Of a stretch of DNA of 64,000 bases, positions 39,152-47,929 are shown piece by piece; within the stretch, counting starts at the first letter, position 1; each line of letters begins with the position of its first letter. A program made the position numbers and the translations under genes. The notes under the pieces are model-generated. The model worked only from the letters and a program-made list of their open reading frames with translations, searched no databases and had not been told where the DNA came from. This stretch comes from Methylotenera oryzisoli (GTDB taxonomy: Bacteria; Pseudomonadota; Gammaproteobacteria; Burkholderiales; Methylophilaceae), in contig NZ_PQVH01000008.1 of assembly GCF_004661485.1 (NCBI RefSeq), positions 372,001 to 436,000 on the forward strand. Reading direction: 5' to 3'.

Positions 39152-39251
39152 ATATGGATTTAACAAGAAGATAAATTATTATGGTATGGAGGGTGGTTTA
39201 AATAAACATAACATATTGATTATAAATATTAAAAAACTTAATCTTCTTTAA

Positions 39252-41336
39252 TCAATTTGGCACTTTGAATGAGGTAGCAGGCTGACTCTTGCACCATCTA
39301 ACCCACATAAAGCGTAGCGCTAGTGTCAAATTATCACTAATAAGCTTGGGCTGATTAAGTGCAGAATCATTAAATTTTTTGCGTAAAGTGGTGCGAAGTT
39401 CTGACAAATCTTGCAAATGCTCTGCAAAATAAATGCCTTTACTAATAAAATCTTCATGTGATTTCACTACAAACTCTGGCAAACCTAAATGCAACATCAC
39501 TGCCATTGCACCGCGACTCATCAAACTTTGCCCCTCTATGCACAATGTCGGCACACCCATCCATGCAGCATGGCAGGTCGTGGTCACGCCGTTGGATGGA
39601 AAAGTGTCTAAGCAAACATCAACCATATCATGCAGTTTTAGATAACTCTCCATGTTACTGCGATGGTGAATTATTAGCCTATCCATCCCAACTGCATGGC
39701 TGGAAAGTTGGCTAACAAGGCCGTCATAACTGCCATTTTTAGGCATTGCACCTAACAATAGTTTTGAATTTGGTACTGCATTTAATAACTTTGCCCATAA
39801 TTTAATAACGCTTGGAGTGATTTTCTCCACGCGATTAAAACAACCAAAGGTAATAAATCCGTTATTAAGTGCAGGCAAAGTGTGCACTTCTGGTGATAGT
39901 ACTGATGGAATAAACGGTGCATTTGCAGGCAGTTGAACTATCCGCTCCGTAAACTGCTGATCAAACTTCCCTGGCGGCAGCAGGTGTGCGTCCGCCAAAT
40001 AGTAATCCATTGCCGTTAATCCCGTGGTGGCTAGATAGCCAAGCCAGCTAATCTGGATAGGTGCAGGCTTCATAGCAAAGCTCATCAACCGATTACCAGC
40101 TGTATGTCCATCCAAATCTACGAGAATATCAATTCGATCTGCTCTAATCTTTTCTGCGAGCGCAGCATCTGTTAATTCATCAACTTTATTCCAATGTTTA
40201 AATTTAGGTTTAAGTCGCTGCGTGACTTCGTCTTCCAACGCGTTGTTTGCATAAGCATGCAATGCAATATCTGTTACTTGCGACAGATGCTCAAGCACGG
40301 GCTCAAAGAAACTCGCTAAAGAGTGCTCCCTAAAGTCGGCGGACACAAAACCAACGTTCAGGCATTTAGTTAAATTAGATTGATGCGAGTGTTTTGGCCA
40401 TGCTGATTTATAGACAGCCTCGTACTGAGATCCAAATTTGCGGTGCTCTGCAAACAGGTCGGCAGCATTCACAATATCCGTATGTGATAGGCAAAATAAT
40501 AAATTACTGTAGCAACTAGCGTAACCAGGGTTAATTGCTAGTGCTTTACGGTAATAAACCACAGCAGTCGCGACATCACCCATATCTTTGGTGACAATCC
40601 CTAAATTATTATAAGCTGCAGCATAATCAGGCTGAAGTGTGATCGCACGCTTAAAAGCGGCCGCAGCGTTGACTAAGTCGCCCTGCCCTTTCAACACTAA
40701 TCCATAATAACAATACTCTTGCGCATCATCTTTATTTAGCGCTAGGGCATTACTCGCAGCTAATCGGGCATCCTTTTTTTGCACCAACAGTATGTCGCTC
40801 ATCATTTTCCAGCCAGTGAGCCATTTTGGATAAGATTCCAGTAACTGCTGCAATGCAACTTCAGCCACTTGGTAGCGCTTATTTAAAAACAGTTGAATCA
40901 GTTTCTCTTGTATATGTGCTGCTGGCAGCTGCTCACCTATGGCGGACGCTAACTGCAAACTCTCGGCTTGCCGTTGTGCTAGCAGTTGCTCTAAATAATG
41001 AACCGATTCACCGTCGAGGCCAGCATCACGCCCATACGTAAGCACGAGCTTCGCATCTTCATAACGGCTAGCATCAATTAACGCGCCAATATAGCCCAAC
41101 CAGTGCGGTGCATTTTGAGGGTCCTGCTCTAGTGCGGTATTAAAATAAGGCAAGCTTTCTGATGCCCGCAGGCTTTCTTGTAATAGTAAACCTAATTGGT
41201 AATTGGTTTGTGGCTGATGAGGACTGACCGCTAATATGGTGTGCAATAGCTGCTCAGCCTCAAGCCAATGTCCAGAATCATGCAATTGCAATGCACGCTG
41301 CAGCGTTTGGGTAATGTCCTCAGTGTTTTGAATCAT
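39252..41336 (-). CDS. TPR protein with OGT/SPINDLY-type glycosyltransferase (GT41) domain
   Basis: This 694-residue soluble protein has TPR repeats over about residues 1-285 and a GT41-like O-GlcNAc-transferase domain over about 325-690. Key blocks are VGFVSADFREHSLASFF (328-344), LVDLDGHTAGNR (405-416), SWLGYLATTGL (430-440), FGCFNRVEKITP (497-508) and TFPSNGVTTTCHAAWMGVPT (578-597). Such enzymes attach a sugar from a nucleotide donor to Ser/Thr of proteins in the cytoplasm. Being the nearest glycosyltransferase to fliC, it is a good candidate flagellin transferase. Residues 8-120 resemble the TPR module shared with three other enzymes of the island. Confidence 0.88.
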   Translation of the reverse strand: MIQNTEDITQTLQRALQLHDSGHWLEAEQLLHTILAVSPHQPQTNYQLGLLLQESLRASESLPYFNTALEQDPQNAPHWLGYIGALIDASRYEDAKLVLTYGRDAGLDGESVHYLEQLLAQRQAESLQLASAIGEQLPAAHIQEKLIQLFLNKRYQVAEVALQQLLESYPKWLTGWKMMSDILLVQKKDARLAASNALALNKDDAQEYCYYGLVLKGQGDLVNAAAAFKRAITLQPDYAAAYNNLGIVTKDMGDVATAVVYYRKALAINPGYASCYSNLLFCLSHTDIVNAADLFAEHRKFGSQYEAVYKSAWPKHSHQSNLTKCLNVGFVSADFREHSLASFFEPVLEHLSQVTDIALHAYANNALEDEVTQRLKPKFKHWNKVDELTDAALAEKIRADRIDILVDLDGHTAGNRLMSFAMKPAPIQISWLGYLATTGLTAMDYYLADAHLLPPGKFDQQFTERIVQLPANAPFIPSVLSPEVHTLPALNNGFITFGCFNRVEKITPSVIKLWAKLLNAVPNSKLLLGAMPKNGSYDGLVSQLSSHAVGMDRLIIHHRSNMESYLKLHDMVDVCLDTFPSNGVTTTCHAAWMGVPTLCIEGQSLMSRGAMAVMLHLGLPEFVVKSHEDFISKGIYFAEHLQDLSELRTTLRKKFNDSALNQPKLISDNLTLALRFMWVRWCKSQPATSFKVPN

Positions 41337-41377
41337 ATAAATACATCACATCCATCAGACATTACCATGCTTGAAAA

Positions 41378-42406
41378 TTACTTAGTCTTCAATAGCTCAG
41401 CTAACTCATTAGCTAATATCTGCGCAGTTTCAGGCTGAAGCGCATGTTGCTGACCAAGCGTTAATACATCGGGAATAGAATGCGTAATGCCGGATAACAT
41501 TAACGCATCCACATAAGATACCCAGTACTGCTCAATCGCTGGGTTAGACTCTACGGCTATCTCTAAACGAGGCAATGCATCTGCCGCGCTTTTTAGACTC
41601 ACTTCTATCAAGCCCAGGCCATGATTGGCCTCCGCATGCCGTGGTTCAATATTCAATATTTCCAAATACAAGCTCTGCGCTTCTGCCAAACTGCCATTTT
41701 GCTGATGCGACTGCGCAAGAGTTAACACATCCTGAATTGCCTGTTGCATATCCTGCGCCACCTGCTCACCTTGGCCTGCACCAGCAGGCTGTTCTGGCAG
41801 ATATTGTCTTGCCAGACTTAACAACTGTTCATCACCAATATCTGACACACAAGCAAGTGCCCATAAATCAAAATAATCTGGTCTACAGGTGCCAACCACT
41901 TTGGCAAAGCCTGCTGACTCTAAAGTGCCCAGTAACACGTTGAGTGTAAAACCGCAGCGATGCGACATGTAAAGGTTACCTTGACTCATCGGCGGGCGGT
42001 GACCGTATAAAATATCTAAGGGTGCAATTGGCCCCGCAGCAGAAATATAAGCAGGCTCAGTTAACTTACCCTGCGCAACTAAGGCACAGACCGATTGCAA
42101 ATCTGGGCAAGTAATCACCACAAAGCCATCAGGGCGGAGCACGCGTTTAAACTCAGCCAACGCAATTGGCACTTCATGCGGATATAAATGCTCAATGTTA
42201 TGCGATGAAAAAATAGCATCTACACTGCCTGATGGCACTGCAGACATATCAGTCATGGTACCAACCACATCCGGATTGACTGCCGGGTTAATATCCAAAC
42301 GCAATTCATTCCAACTATTGAGATCAAATCCCTGTGGGCGATTAGGTTGCTGCGTTACTGGGTCACGATAAAGAGGACCACAGCCCACATGTAAAAAAGT
42401 TTTCAT
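41378..42406 (-). CDS. SAM-dependent methyltransferase fused to the island TPR module
   Basis: This 342-residue protein has a class I (type 11) methyltransferase domain at about residues 1-185, with the SAM motif LHVGCGP at 5-11, an acidic LRLDIN at 35-40, SSHNIEHLYPHE at 67-78 and FKRVLRPDGFVVITCP at 86-101. A TPR module (about 218-340) follows, with LYLEILNIEPRHAEANHGLG and QYWVSYVDALMLSG. The second part is closely similar to segments of the 878- and 1660-residue proteins. The substrate is unknown; a sugar or the phosphoramidate group is plausible from context. It lies between the fdtB-like gene and the OGT gene. Confidence 0.82.
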   Translation of the reverse strand: MKTFLHVGCGPLYRDPVTQQPNRPQGFDLNSWNELRLDINPAVNPDVVGTMTDMSAVPSGSVDAIFSSHNIEHLYPHEVPIALAEFKRVLRPDGFVVITCPDLQSVCALVAQGKLTEPAYISAAGPIAPLDILYGHRPPMSQGNLYMSHRCGFTLNVLLGTLESAGFAKVVGTCRPDYFDLWALACVSDIGDEQLLSLARQYLPEQPAGAGQGEQVAQDMQQAIQDVLTLAQSHQQNGSLAEAQSLYLEILNIEPRHAEANHGLGLIEVSLKSAADALPRLEIAVESNPAIEQYWVSYVDALMLSGITHSIPDVLTLGQQHALQPETAQILANELAELLKTK

Positions 42407-42458
42407 TCAAAGATTCTCTTTTTAAAATTACTTCTATATAAATTAGCTTAATAAAAAA

Positions 42459-43583
42459 TTATGATTGGCTGACAACAGGACAAACTGATGTTAACACCGA
42501 GAGTACGTGCTCGACATCAGACGCGGCTAAATGCGGCCCGATTGGCAAGCTGAGCACTTGCTTTGCTAACCGTTCAGCCCTAGGCAAGCTGCCGGATTTT
42601 ATATCAAGTATCTGATAAGCCTTTTGCAAATGTGGCGGCACGGGGTAATGAATCAAAGTCTGCACCCCCGCTGATGCCAACTGTGATTGCAATGCGTCAC
42701 GCTCAGGCGTAGCAACCACATATAAGTGCCAGACCGGATCGGCCCATGTGGGCACATTAGGCAACTCTATGGCCAAACCACCCAAGGCTTGGCTATAGGT
42801 TTTTGCGATAGCCTGACGGCGTTGATTCCAAGCATCAAGATATTTGAGTTTGACTGAAAGTGCTGCCGCCTGAATGGGATCCAAACGACTATTGACGCCA
42901 CGCTCTTCATTGTAATATTTAACAGACGAACCATAATTACCCAATTCACGCACTCGTGATGCAATGGCTTCATTATTGGTGGTAATTGCGCCGCCATCAC
43001 CCAATGCACCTAAATTTTTACCCGGGTAAAAACTCCAGGCAACGACATCACCGTGACTACCAATTTTTCTGCCGCGCACCCTAGCGCCATGGGCTTGTGC
43101 CGCATCTTCAACCACGGCTAAACCATGCTTTTTAGCCAACGCACAAATCGCATCCATATCCGCAGGCATGCCATATAAATGCACTGGCATGATAGCTTTG
43201 GTACGAGGCGTAATAAAACGCTCGATGCTAGCAACATCAATGTTATAACTACCTTCTGCTGGCTCTACTGGAATCGGTTTAGCTCCCACAGCGCTCACCG
43301 CTAGCCATGTAGCAATAAAGGTGTGCGAAGGCACAATCACTTCATCACCCACACCGATATCTAAAGCACGTAAGGCCAGCGTTAAGGCATCTAAACCATT
43401 ACCCACGCCAACACAATATTTAGCTTCAGTATAAGTAGAAAAATCCGCTTCAAAGCTCTCCACTTCACCACCGCCGATATACCAGCCTGAGCGGCTAGCT
43501 CTAAGCAAGGCAGCATCTAGTTCATGCCCGAGCTCGCTATAAGCGGCTTTTAAATCTAAAAAAGGTACGCGCATTTCGCTCAA
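42459..43583 (-). CDS. fdtB: DegT/DnrJ/EryC1 sugar aminotransferase, FdtB/QdtB-like
   Basis: This PLP enzyme belongs to the family that transaminates 3-keto or 4-keto dTDP-sugars. The 374 residues show [14 protein letters not shown] (61-74), [23 protein letters not shown] (158-167) and the PLP-lysine segment [16 protein letters not shown] (Lys189). Directly following an FdtA-type ketoisomerase with no intergenic base, it is best read as the 3-transaminase giving dTDP-3-amino-3,6-dideoxyhexose (Fuc3N or Qui3N). The choice between the two sugars cannot be made from the sequence by eye. Confidence 0.85.
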   Translation of the reverse strand: MSEMRVPFLDLKAAYSELGHELDAALLRASRSGWYIGGGEVESFEADFSTYTEAKYCVGVGNGLDALTLALRALDIGVGDEVIVPSHTFIATWLAVSAVGAKPIPVEPAEGSYNIDVASIERFITPRTKAIMPVHLYGMPADMDAICALAKKHGLAVVEDAAQAHGARVRGRKIGSHGDVVAWSFYPGKNLGALGDGGAITTNNEAIASRVRELGNYGSSVKYYNEERGVNSRLDPIQAAALSVKLKYLDAWNQRRQAIAKTYSQALGGLAIELPNVPTWADPVWHLYVVATPERDALQSQLASAGVQTLIHYPVPPHLQKAYQILDIKSGSLPRAERLAKQVLSLPIGPHLAASDVEHVLSVLTSVCPVVSQS

Positions 43584-43994
43584 TTACTTTACCCATCTGG
43601 CTTTCATAAAGTCATCATAATTACGATAGTAGTCATCTTCACTATACTTATTAGAAGCTAGCACCATCAACACCGATCCTGATGAAAAGTTATCCATCTC
43701 TCGCCAGATCATCGGGCACACATACAAGCCGTAGTAGGACCGTGCCAAATGAAAAGTTTTCTTATCCTTACCATCATCCAAGGTAATATCAAAGCTGCCA
43801 GACATTGCAATAATCAACTGATGTAAACCTTTATGCGCATGCCCCCCACGATCAGAGCCGCCCGGTACATCATATACGTAGTACACACGCTCTATTGCAA
43901 ATGGGATATGGTGATTACTTTCCACAAACGACAAATTGCCGCGAGGCTCGTGGATTTTCGGTAGTTCAATGATTCTGCAGTCTTCTAATGGCAT
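43584..43994 (-). CDS. fdtA: dTDP-sugar 3,4-ketoisomerase, FdtA/QdtA (WxcM-like cupin)
   Basis: This 136-residue cupin has the full FdtA/QdtA signature: IHEPRGNLSFVES, IERVYYVYDVPGGSDRGGHAHK with paired histidines 52 and 54, then HQLIIAMSGSFDITLDDG. The family isomerises dTDP-4-keto-6-deoxyglucose to the 3-keto sugar, the substrate of the adjacent aminotransferase. The RmlA and RmlB enzymes that make the precursor are not in the window and must be encoded elsewhere. It is the first gene after the 227-base gap that separates it from the phosphoramidate-type genes. Confidence 0.9.
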   Translation of the reverse strand: MPLEDCRIIELPKIHEPRGNLSFVESNHHIPFAIERVYYVYDVPGGSDRGGHAHKGLHQLIIAMSGSFDITLDDGKDKKTFHLARSYYGLYVCPMIWREMDNFSSGSVLMVLASNKYSEDDYYRNYDDFMKARWVK

Positions 43995-44160
43995 AATAAT
44001 CTCATACTACAATATAGTTTTTTTAAACACCTTGATTAATCGCATCTTAAATTGATATTCATTTACATCCTACATTCTGCTGACCAAACACTACCTGATG
44101 AATAAACATTAAACAAAGCCATATCAGTGCCTATCAACAAATGAAAAAACATGCTATAGG

Positions 44161-44191
44161 TATTAAGTCGTATGATTCTATCGACTTAATA
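44161..44191 (-). terminator. Inverted repeat after the cytidylyltransferase gene, probable transcript end
   Basis: TATTAAGTCG (44161-44170) and CGACTTAATA (44182-44191) are perfectly complementary over 10 bp with an 11-base loop. It lies 30 bases downstream of the minus-strand stop at 44222. A T-rich run (GTTTTTTC) appears about 12 bases further on. It may terminate the upstream unit or act as an operator for the fdtA unit. The rest of the 43995-44221 gap is AT-rich with no recognisable gene. Confidence 0.45.
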
Positions 44192-44221
44192 TCTATTTAC
44201 ACCTATTGAATATTTATAACA

Positions 44222-44944
44222 TTAAGTCTGAACTTGATATATTTCTAGATCATCTGCTGAATCAACCTCGCCCCATGGGAGCTCATAAGAAACAGCATGA
44301 ACAGCAACACGCCCAGCCTTAATGACCATTTGCAAAGTACCAGTCATATGCATACGGTCGCGTTCTGTCTGCGTTAAACCATCGCGAATTCTAATCACTT
44401 CAGCCCATCCCTCGGGGGTGAAACGTAAAAGCCCCATATACTGCCCTTGCACCTCTTCAACAGACTTTGGTTTTTCGCCAATTTCAGCCAACGTATTATC
44501 TGAATTCAGCTTAAAGGTTTCAGCATCCACTAAAGGATCATCAAAGCGCTTCTGCCAAAGCTTTAACCAGCTAGGGTCATAAGTCACTGCCAAACGATGA
44601 TTCACATCCATCAGAGATTTTACGGCAGAGGCCTCATAAAAAATATCAGAATAACTGACAATACAGGGTTCATTCTTTAGCCACTCATCGGCACTTGTTA
44701 AGGACGAAACCATATTAGTTTCAGCCCAGCGTGGGTTGTGAAACTCTACTAGCCCATAAGATGCCAATAACTCGCGCTTGTACCCAGTCACGATGGCGAT
44801 TTCACTAACACCTGCTTTTCGCAATGCTTGTAATTGCCACTCCAATAATGTCTTGCCACGCAACTCAACTAGACACTTTGGCTTCTGATCTGTTAGGTCT
44901 TTCATACGGCTACCACGACCAGCCGCTAAAATAATGGCTTTCAT
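44222..44944 (-). CDS. Nucleotidyltransferase, probable CTP:phosphoglutamine cytidylyltransferase (Cj1416-like)
   Basis: This 240-residue sugar-nucleotidyltransferase-fold enzyme has the NTP-binding signature LAAGRGSRM (6-14) with KPKCLVEL (21-28), a metal-binding Asp100 in VSYSDIF and a second one in GEVDSADDLE (Asp228). By itself it would be annotated as a LicC-like phosphocholine cytidylyltransferase. Its neighbours are a PEP-synthase-like kinase, a C26 amidohydrolase and a CysC-like kinase, as in the C. jejuni Cj1415-1418 set. There the corresponding enzyme couples L-glutamine phosphate to CTP to give CDP-L-glutamine. It overlaps the hydrolase gene by four bases (ATGA). Confidence 0.75.
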   Translation of the reverse strand: MKAIILAAGRGSRMKDLTDQKPKCLVELRGKTLLEWQLQALRKAGVSEIAIVTGYKRELLASYGLVEFHNPRWAETNMVSSLTSADEWLKNEPCIVSYSDIFYEASAVKSLMDVNHRLAVTYDPSWLKLWQKRFDDPLVDAETFKLNSDNTLAEIGEKPKSVEEVQGQYMGLLRFTPEGWAEVIRIRDGLTQTERDRMHMTGTLQMVIKAGRVAVHAVSYELPWGEVDSADDLEIYQVQT

Positions 44945-45543
44945 TTAAACAATGCTTTCAATCGGTCAATATCAATCGGGTTAAATGGTGTTTCCCGTTC
45001 TGGATGCCACATCCAGCCCTCCCATTGTAGTGCGCTATGCTTAATTGCTTCAATTTCACCATCTTCCGCCTGTGCAGTCACCACAAAATCTTGGGGACAC
45101 TCAGCCAAACTATACCGATGATAGCTATTCACTTCATGTGCAAGGCTCCCATGCAGGGTATGTCGCTTACGTACATGTCCATTAACAAGCTTCAAACTAA
45201 CCCCCTTATGTGCAGCCATCATTTGCATGCCTCTACATACACCAAGTACAGGTATCTTGCATTCTGCCGCCCACACCAAAAGCTGATGCTCTGTTTCATC
45301 TCGCATCGGTGATAAGCCAAAATCCTCACCGCCAGAAAGAATTAATCGGTTAATACCCCATTGCTCGCAGTATGCCTTGATTGAATCTCTCCCGATATTT
45401 GGCAAAGGCATCCAAATTGCTTCTGGTAAAGCAGTATTAAGAAAACTCGCCCAAACACTAGCTAAAGCGTCTCGAGGTTCATCATACCCCTCAGCCTGAA
45501 GTATGCGCATTGTGACGCCAATGCGAAGCTTACTAATTAACAT
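44941..45543 (-). CDS. Class I amidotransferase-like hydrolase, probable gamma-glutamyl-CDP-amidate hydrolase (Cj1417-like)
   Basis: This 200-residue protein has the class I glutamine amidotransferase / peptidase C26 fold with an intact triad: Cys103 in GVCRGMQ and His180/Glu182 in WHPERE. LSGGEDFGLSP (69-79) forms the oxyanion region. In C. jejuni the homologue Cj1417 splits CDP-L-glutamine into glutamate and cytidine diphosphoramidate. Isolated members are often called gamma-glutamyl-gamma-aminobutyrate hydrolases; the gene context argues for the phosphoramidate role. It overlaps the kinase gene by 11 bases and the cytidylyltransferase gene by four. Confidence 0.75.
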   Translation of the reverse strand: MLISKLRIGVTMRILQAEGYDEPRDALASVWASFLNTALPEAIWMPLPNIGRDSIKAYCEQWGINRLILSGGEDFGLSPMRDETEHQLLVWAAECKIPVLGVCRGMQMMAAHKGVSLKLVNGHVRKRHTLHGSLAHEVNSYHRYSLAECPQDFVVTAQAEDGEIEAIKHSALQWEGWMWHPERETPFNPIDIDRLKALFK

Positions 45544-47929
45544 ACAACGGCCTTAATATTTTATCTGCACAGTTCAACTCTACACTTTCTGCTTGAAGTA
45601 CTCGCTGAAAGATTTGATCCCCGCACCCGATCGCTGCTGGTAGCCCTAGTTCAGCACAGCGCACTGCCATATGAGAATTTGCACCGCCAAAACGCGTGAT
45701 TAATGCCATAGGCTCTTTGGTAAATATCCAGTCGAAACCAGGGTCTGCATTTTCAATACAAATAATACAGTGCTTAATATTAACGGTTGTGGGTGTATTC
45801 GCCTCAAGTTGAAAAACTCGTCCAGATGCTGCGCCAAGCCCGATAAAGTTCGGAACACTACGATTAAGTGTCGCCACATAGATATCCTGCACGCCAAACA
45901 CGATATGTCCTAGTCGGAAAGCATGTGCCGCAGACATGGTGCCACGTGCGGATTCTGCAATATCAAGATAATATCTATCGACATCATCCATCACTGGCTG
46001 AGTAAGACTTCTCACGATTTGTGGCCATTCTAAATAGGAAATATCATCTCGTGATAAACCATATGACTCACCCCAACGCACGATTTCAGATAATGCATCA
46101 GACAAACTTCGCGTAAATACAAATTTGACATACTCACGTGCAGCAATCGCTTTTTCTGCGTAACTCAATAACATCTCGGCATTGAGTGAGCCAAAACCAA
46201 CCTCATGCAGTAACGAATCTATACTCGCATGTTCTGTATCAGATAACTTAAATTTTGGACGCGATATGCTCACAGGCATCGCCATTGCATCGACAAACAA
46301 ATCATCACGCTCATCATATCTTAGTGAAGTCACCTCATAGGTTCCTGGGCGTAAATGACCGTATTTATTAAAGAATGAAAGCCGAGAGAACTGACCATTA
46401 CAAACCTGCGCATATTCATCTAGCATGCTACCTGTAATGGTCTGGATACTGCGCTTAAACTCGGTTAATCGTTGATCACTAAGTGCACCACGCCTCACTG
46501 CTGAGCGTAATAACGCCTCTGCAATAAAAGCATGACGAGCAACTACAGCAAAAGAGGATGTACCAAACTCCTTACACTTTGTTAGCAGAAACTCAGCTCT
46601 AGCAAGATGAACATAACCTTCATCATTTACTTTATTCATTTCCAGCTGCTCTAGATGCGCTGTAGACCTCAATGCCAAATCTAAAGTATTGTCAGGATGG
46701 CTATCTAAACACTGATGAGTAAGCTCAGTTAACACTTTACGATATTCTTCAAACTCATCATCATTGAGCAATGCTGGATAACGTGCCTTAAAATCCTCAA
46801 TAAAACAAAAGTCAAGGCAAGTGGGCACAATTTCGAACTCTACCTTGTCATGAAACTCAGGAAAGGCTTCTAATCTATCAAGCCATGCATTAACAAGCTT
46901 CTCCCCTACGGCCTCAGAAACACTTGCAGGTAAAAAAGAATTAAAACTGTTTCGCACATCAATATAGGGGTGGCTGTTGATGAGCAACATCAATTCGGCA
47001 GAATCGAGTGCCCTGTATCCCATACTAGCTCGTGCTTCACGCCAAACTGACTTAGTAATCAACTCTCGATACAGCGATGCCGCCAACGGCTTGGGGGTCG
47101 TGCCGATAATCTCCGCAGGGTTCCAGTCTGGCATCACCGCAAGAATAGTACGTTCGCCCAAAATACCATCACGCCGCTTTGAGCAATTTCTTACATAGTC
47201 CTCAACATGTGCTAATTGCCTTTTCACACGGCGCTCGGTCACTGGGTGCCAATGCCGTGCAAGCGCGATTCGCCTTACTTGGAAAAGAAATAGTTGCCCA
47301 GCTTTATTCATCCCAAACTCAATGTCTAACGCGGCACATTTACAAATAGCTTCTAACTCTTTAGCCAAGCCTAGAAACAGCGCGATTCTAGGTGACCTGA
47401 TTAAGCTACTATCGGCATCACGATAAACAAACAGGCTTTTATGAATACCGTTTCCACTGGTAACAACATCGGTACGACCGCTCTCATCATCAAAATCAAT
47501 ACAGATGTAAGGCGCACCGTTCACCATATCATATGTCATGATGACGCCACTTACTTCAATATCGCTAATCATCGGCTGTACCAGCACCTGATCACGAGCG
47601 TTGCCAGTCATCGACTGTAGTACTTCTTCAATAGCAAGTATGAGTGCATCACTATTTTCAGCATGTACATTCAGATTACTTAAAAATGCACCCGCCATTG
47701 AACTATAAGCACCATCTTCATTTAAGCCGCTAGACCTCACAGCCAAGGTCTCATTACCAAATCGTTGATGAATCGCTTCTAAGATAGCTGATTTTTCTAT
47801 TACCCATTGGTCCCGTGTGAAGAAGTATATTTCTGGAACCATTGCTTCAGTGACCAAATCTTTCAGATTCCACAGAGTTTCCGCTTTGGTTCCAAATTTA
47901 AACGCCTGAGATATTGCTAGTGTGCTCAT
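45533..47929 (-). CDS. PEP synthase-like enzyme, probable L-glutamine kinase (Cj1418-like)
   Basis: This 798-residue protein has an N-terminal ATP-grasp domain of the PEP synthase/PPDK type (LAVRSSGLNEDGAYSSMAGAF at about 62-82, then VLVQPMISDIEVSGVIMTYD). A long helical middle and a C-terminal swivelling phosphohistidine domain follow, with ITRFGGANSHMAVRCAELGLPAAIG and catalytic His at about 753. It lacks the PEP/pyruvate TIM-barrel of true PEP synthase. This architecture matches Cj1418 of C. jejuni, which phosphorylates the amide nitrogen of L-glutamine, the first step of phosphoramidate synthesis. Start and stop overlap both neighbours (4 and 11 bases). Confidence 0.78.
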   Translation of the reverse strand: MSTLAISQAFKFGTKAETLWNLKDLVTEAMVPEIYFFTRDQWVIEKSAILEAIHQRFGNETLAVRSSGLNEDGAYSSMAGAFLSNLNVHAENSDALILAIEEVLQSMTGNARDQVLVQPMISDIEVSGVIMTYDMVNGAPYICIDFDDESGRTDVVTSGNGIHKSLFVYRDADSSLIRSPRIALFLGLAKELEAICKCAALDIEFGMNKAGQLFLFQVRRIALARHWHPVTERRVKRQLAHVEDYVRNCSKRRDGILGERTILAVMPDWNPAEIIGTTPKPLAASLYRELITKSVWREARASMGYRALDSAELMLLINSHPYIDVRNSFNSFLPASVSEAVGEKLVNAWLDRLEAFPEFHDKVEFEIVPTCLDFCFIEDFKARYPALLNDDEFEEYRKVLTELTHQCLDSHPDNTLDLALRSTAHLEQLEMNKVNDEGYVHLARAEFLLTKCKEFGTSSFAVVARHAFIAEALLRSAVRRGALSDQRLTEFKRSIQTITGSMLDEYAQVCNGQFSRLSFFNKYGHLRPGTYEVTSLRYDERDDLFVDAMAMPVSISRPKFKLSDTEHASIDSLLHEVGFGSLNAEMLLSYAEKAIAAREYVKFVFTRSLSDALSEIVRWGESYGLSRDDISYLEWPQIVRSLTQPVMDDVDRYYLDIAESARGTMSAAHAFRLGHIVFGVQDIYVATLNRSVPNFIGLGAASGRVFQLEANTPTTVNIKHCIICIENADPGFDWIFTKEPMALITRFGGANSHMAVRCAELGLPAAIGCGDQIFQRVLQAESVELNCADKILRPLYVN

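Larger units (their letters stand above)
38919..39251. other. 333-base intergenic region between fliC and the OGT-type gene
   Basis: This very AT-rich region holds the two sigma-28-type promoters of fliC (39010-39036 and 39125-39151) and the fliC ribosome binding site. I find no open reading frame with coding character, no RNA gene and no clear terminator for the transferase gene that ends at 39252. The upstream operon may therefore read into the fliC promoter region. Confidence 0.6.

Noticed and set aside
45533-47929. Annotation as phosphoenolpyruvate synthase
   Set aside because: It has the ATP-grasp and phosphohistidine domains but not the C-terminal PEP/pyruvate TIM barrel, and its neighbours fit the glutamine kinase pathway.
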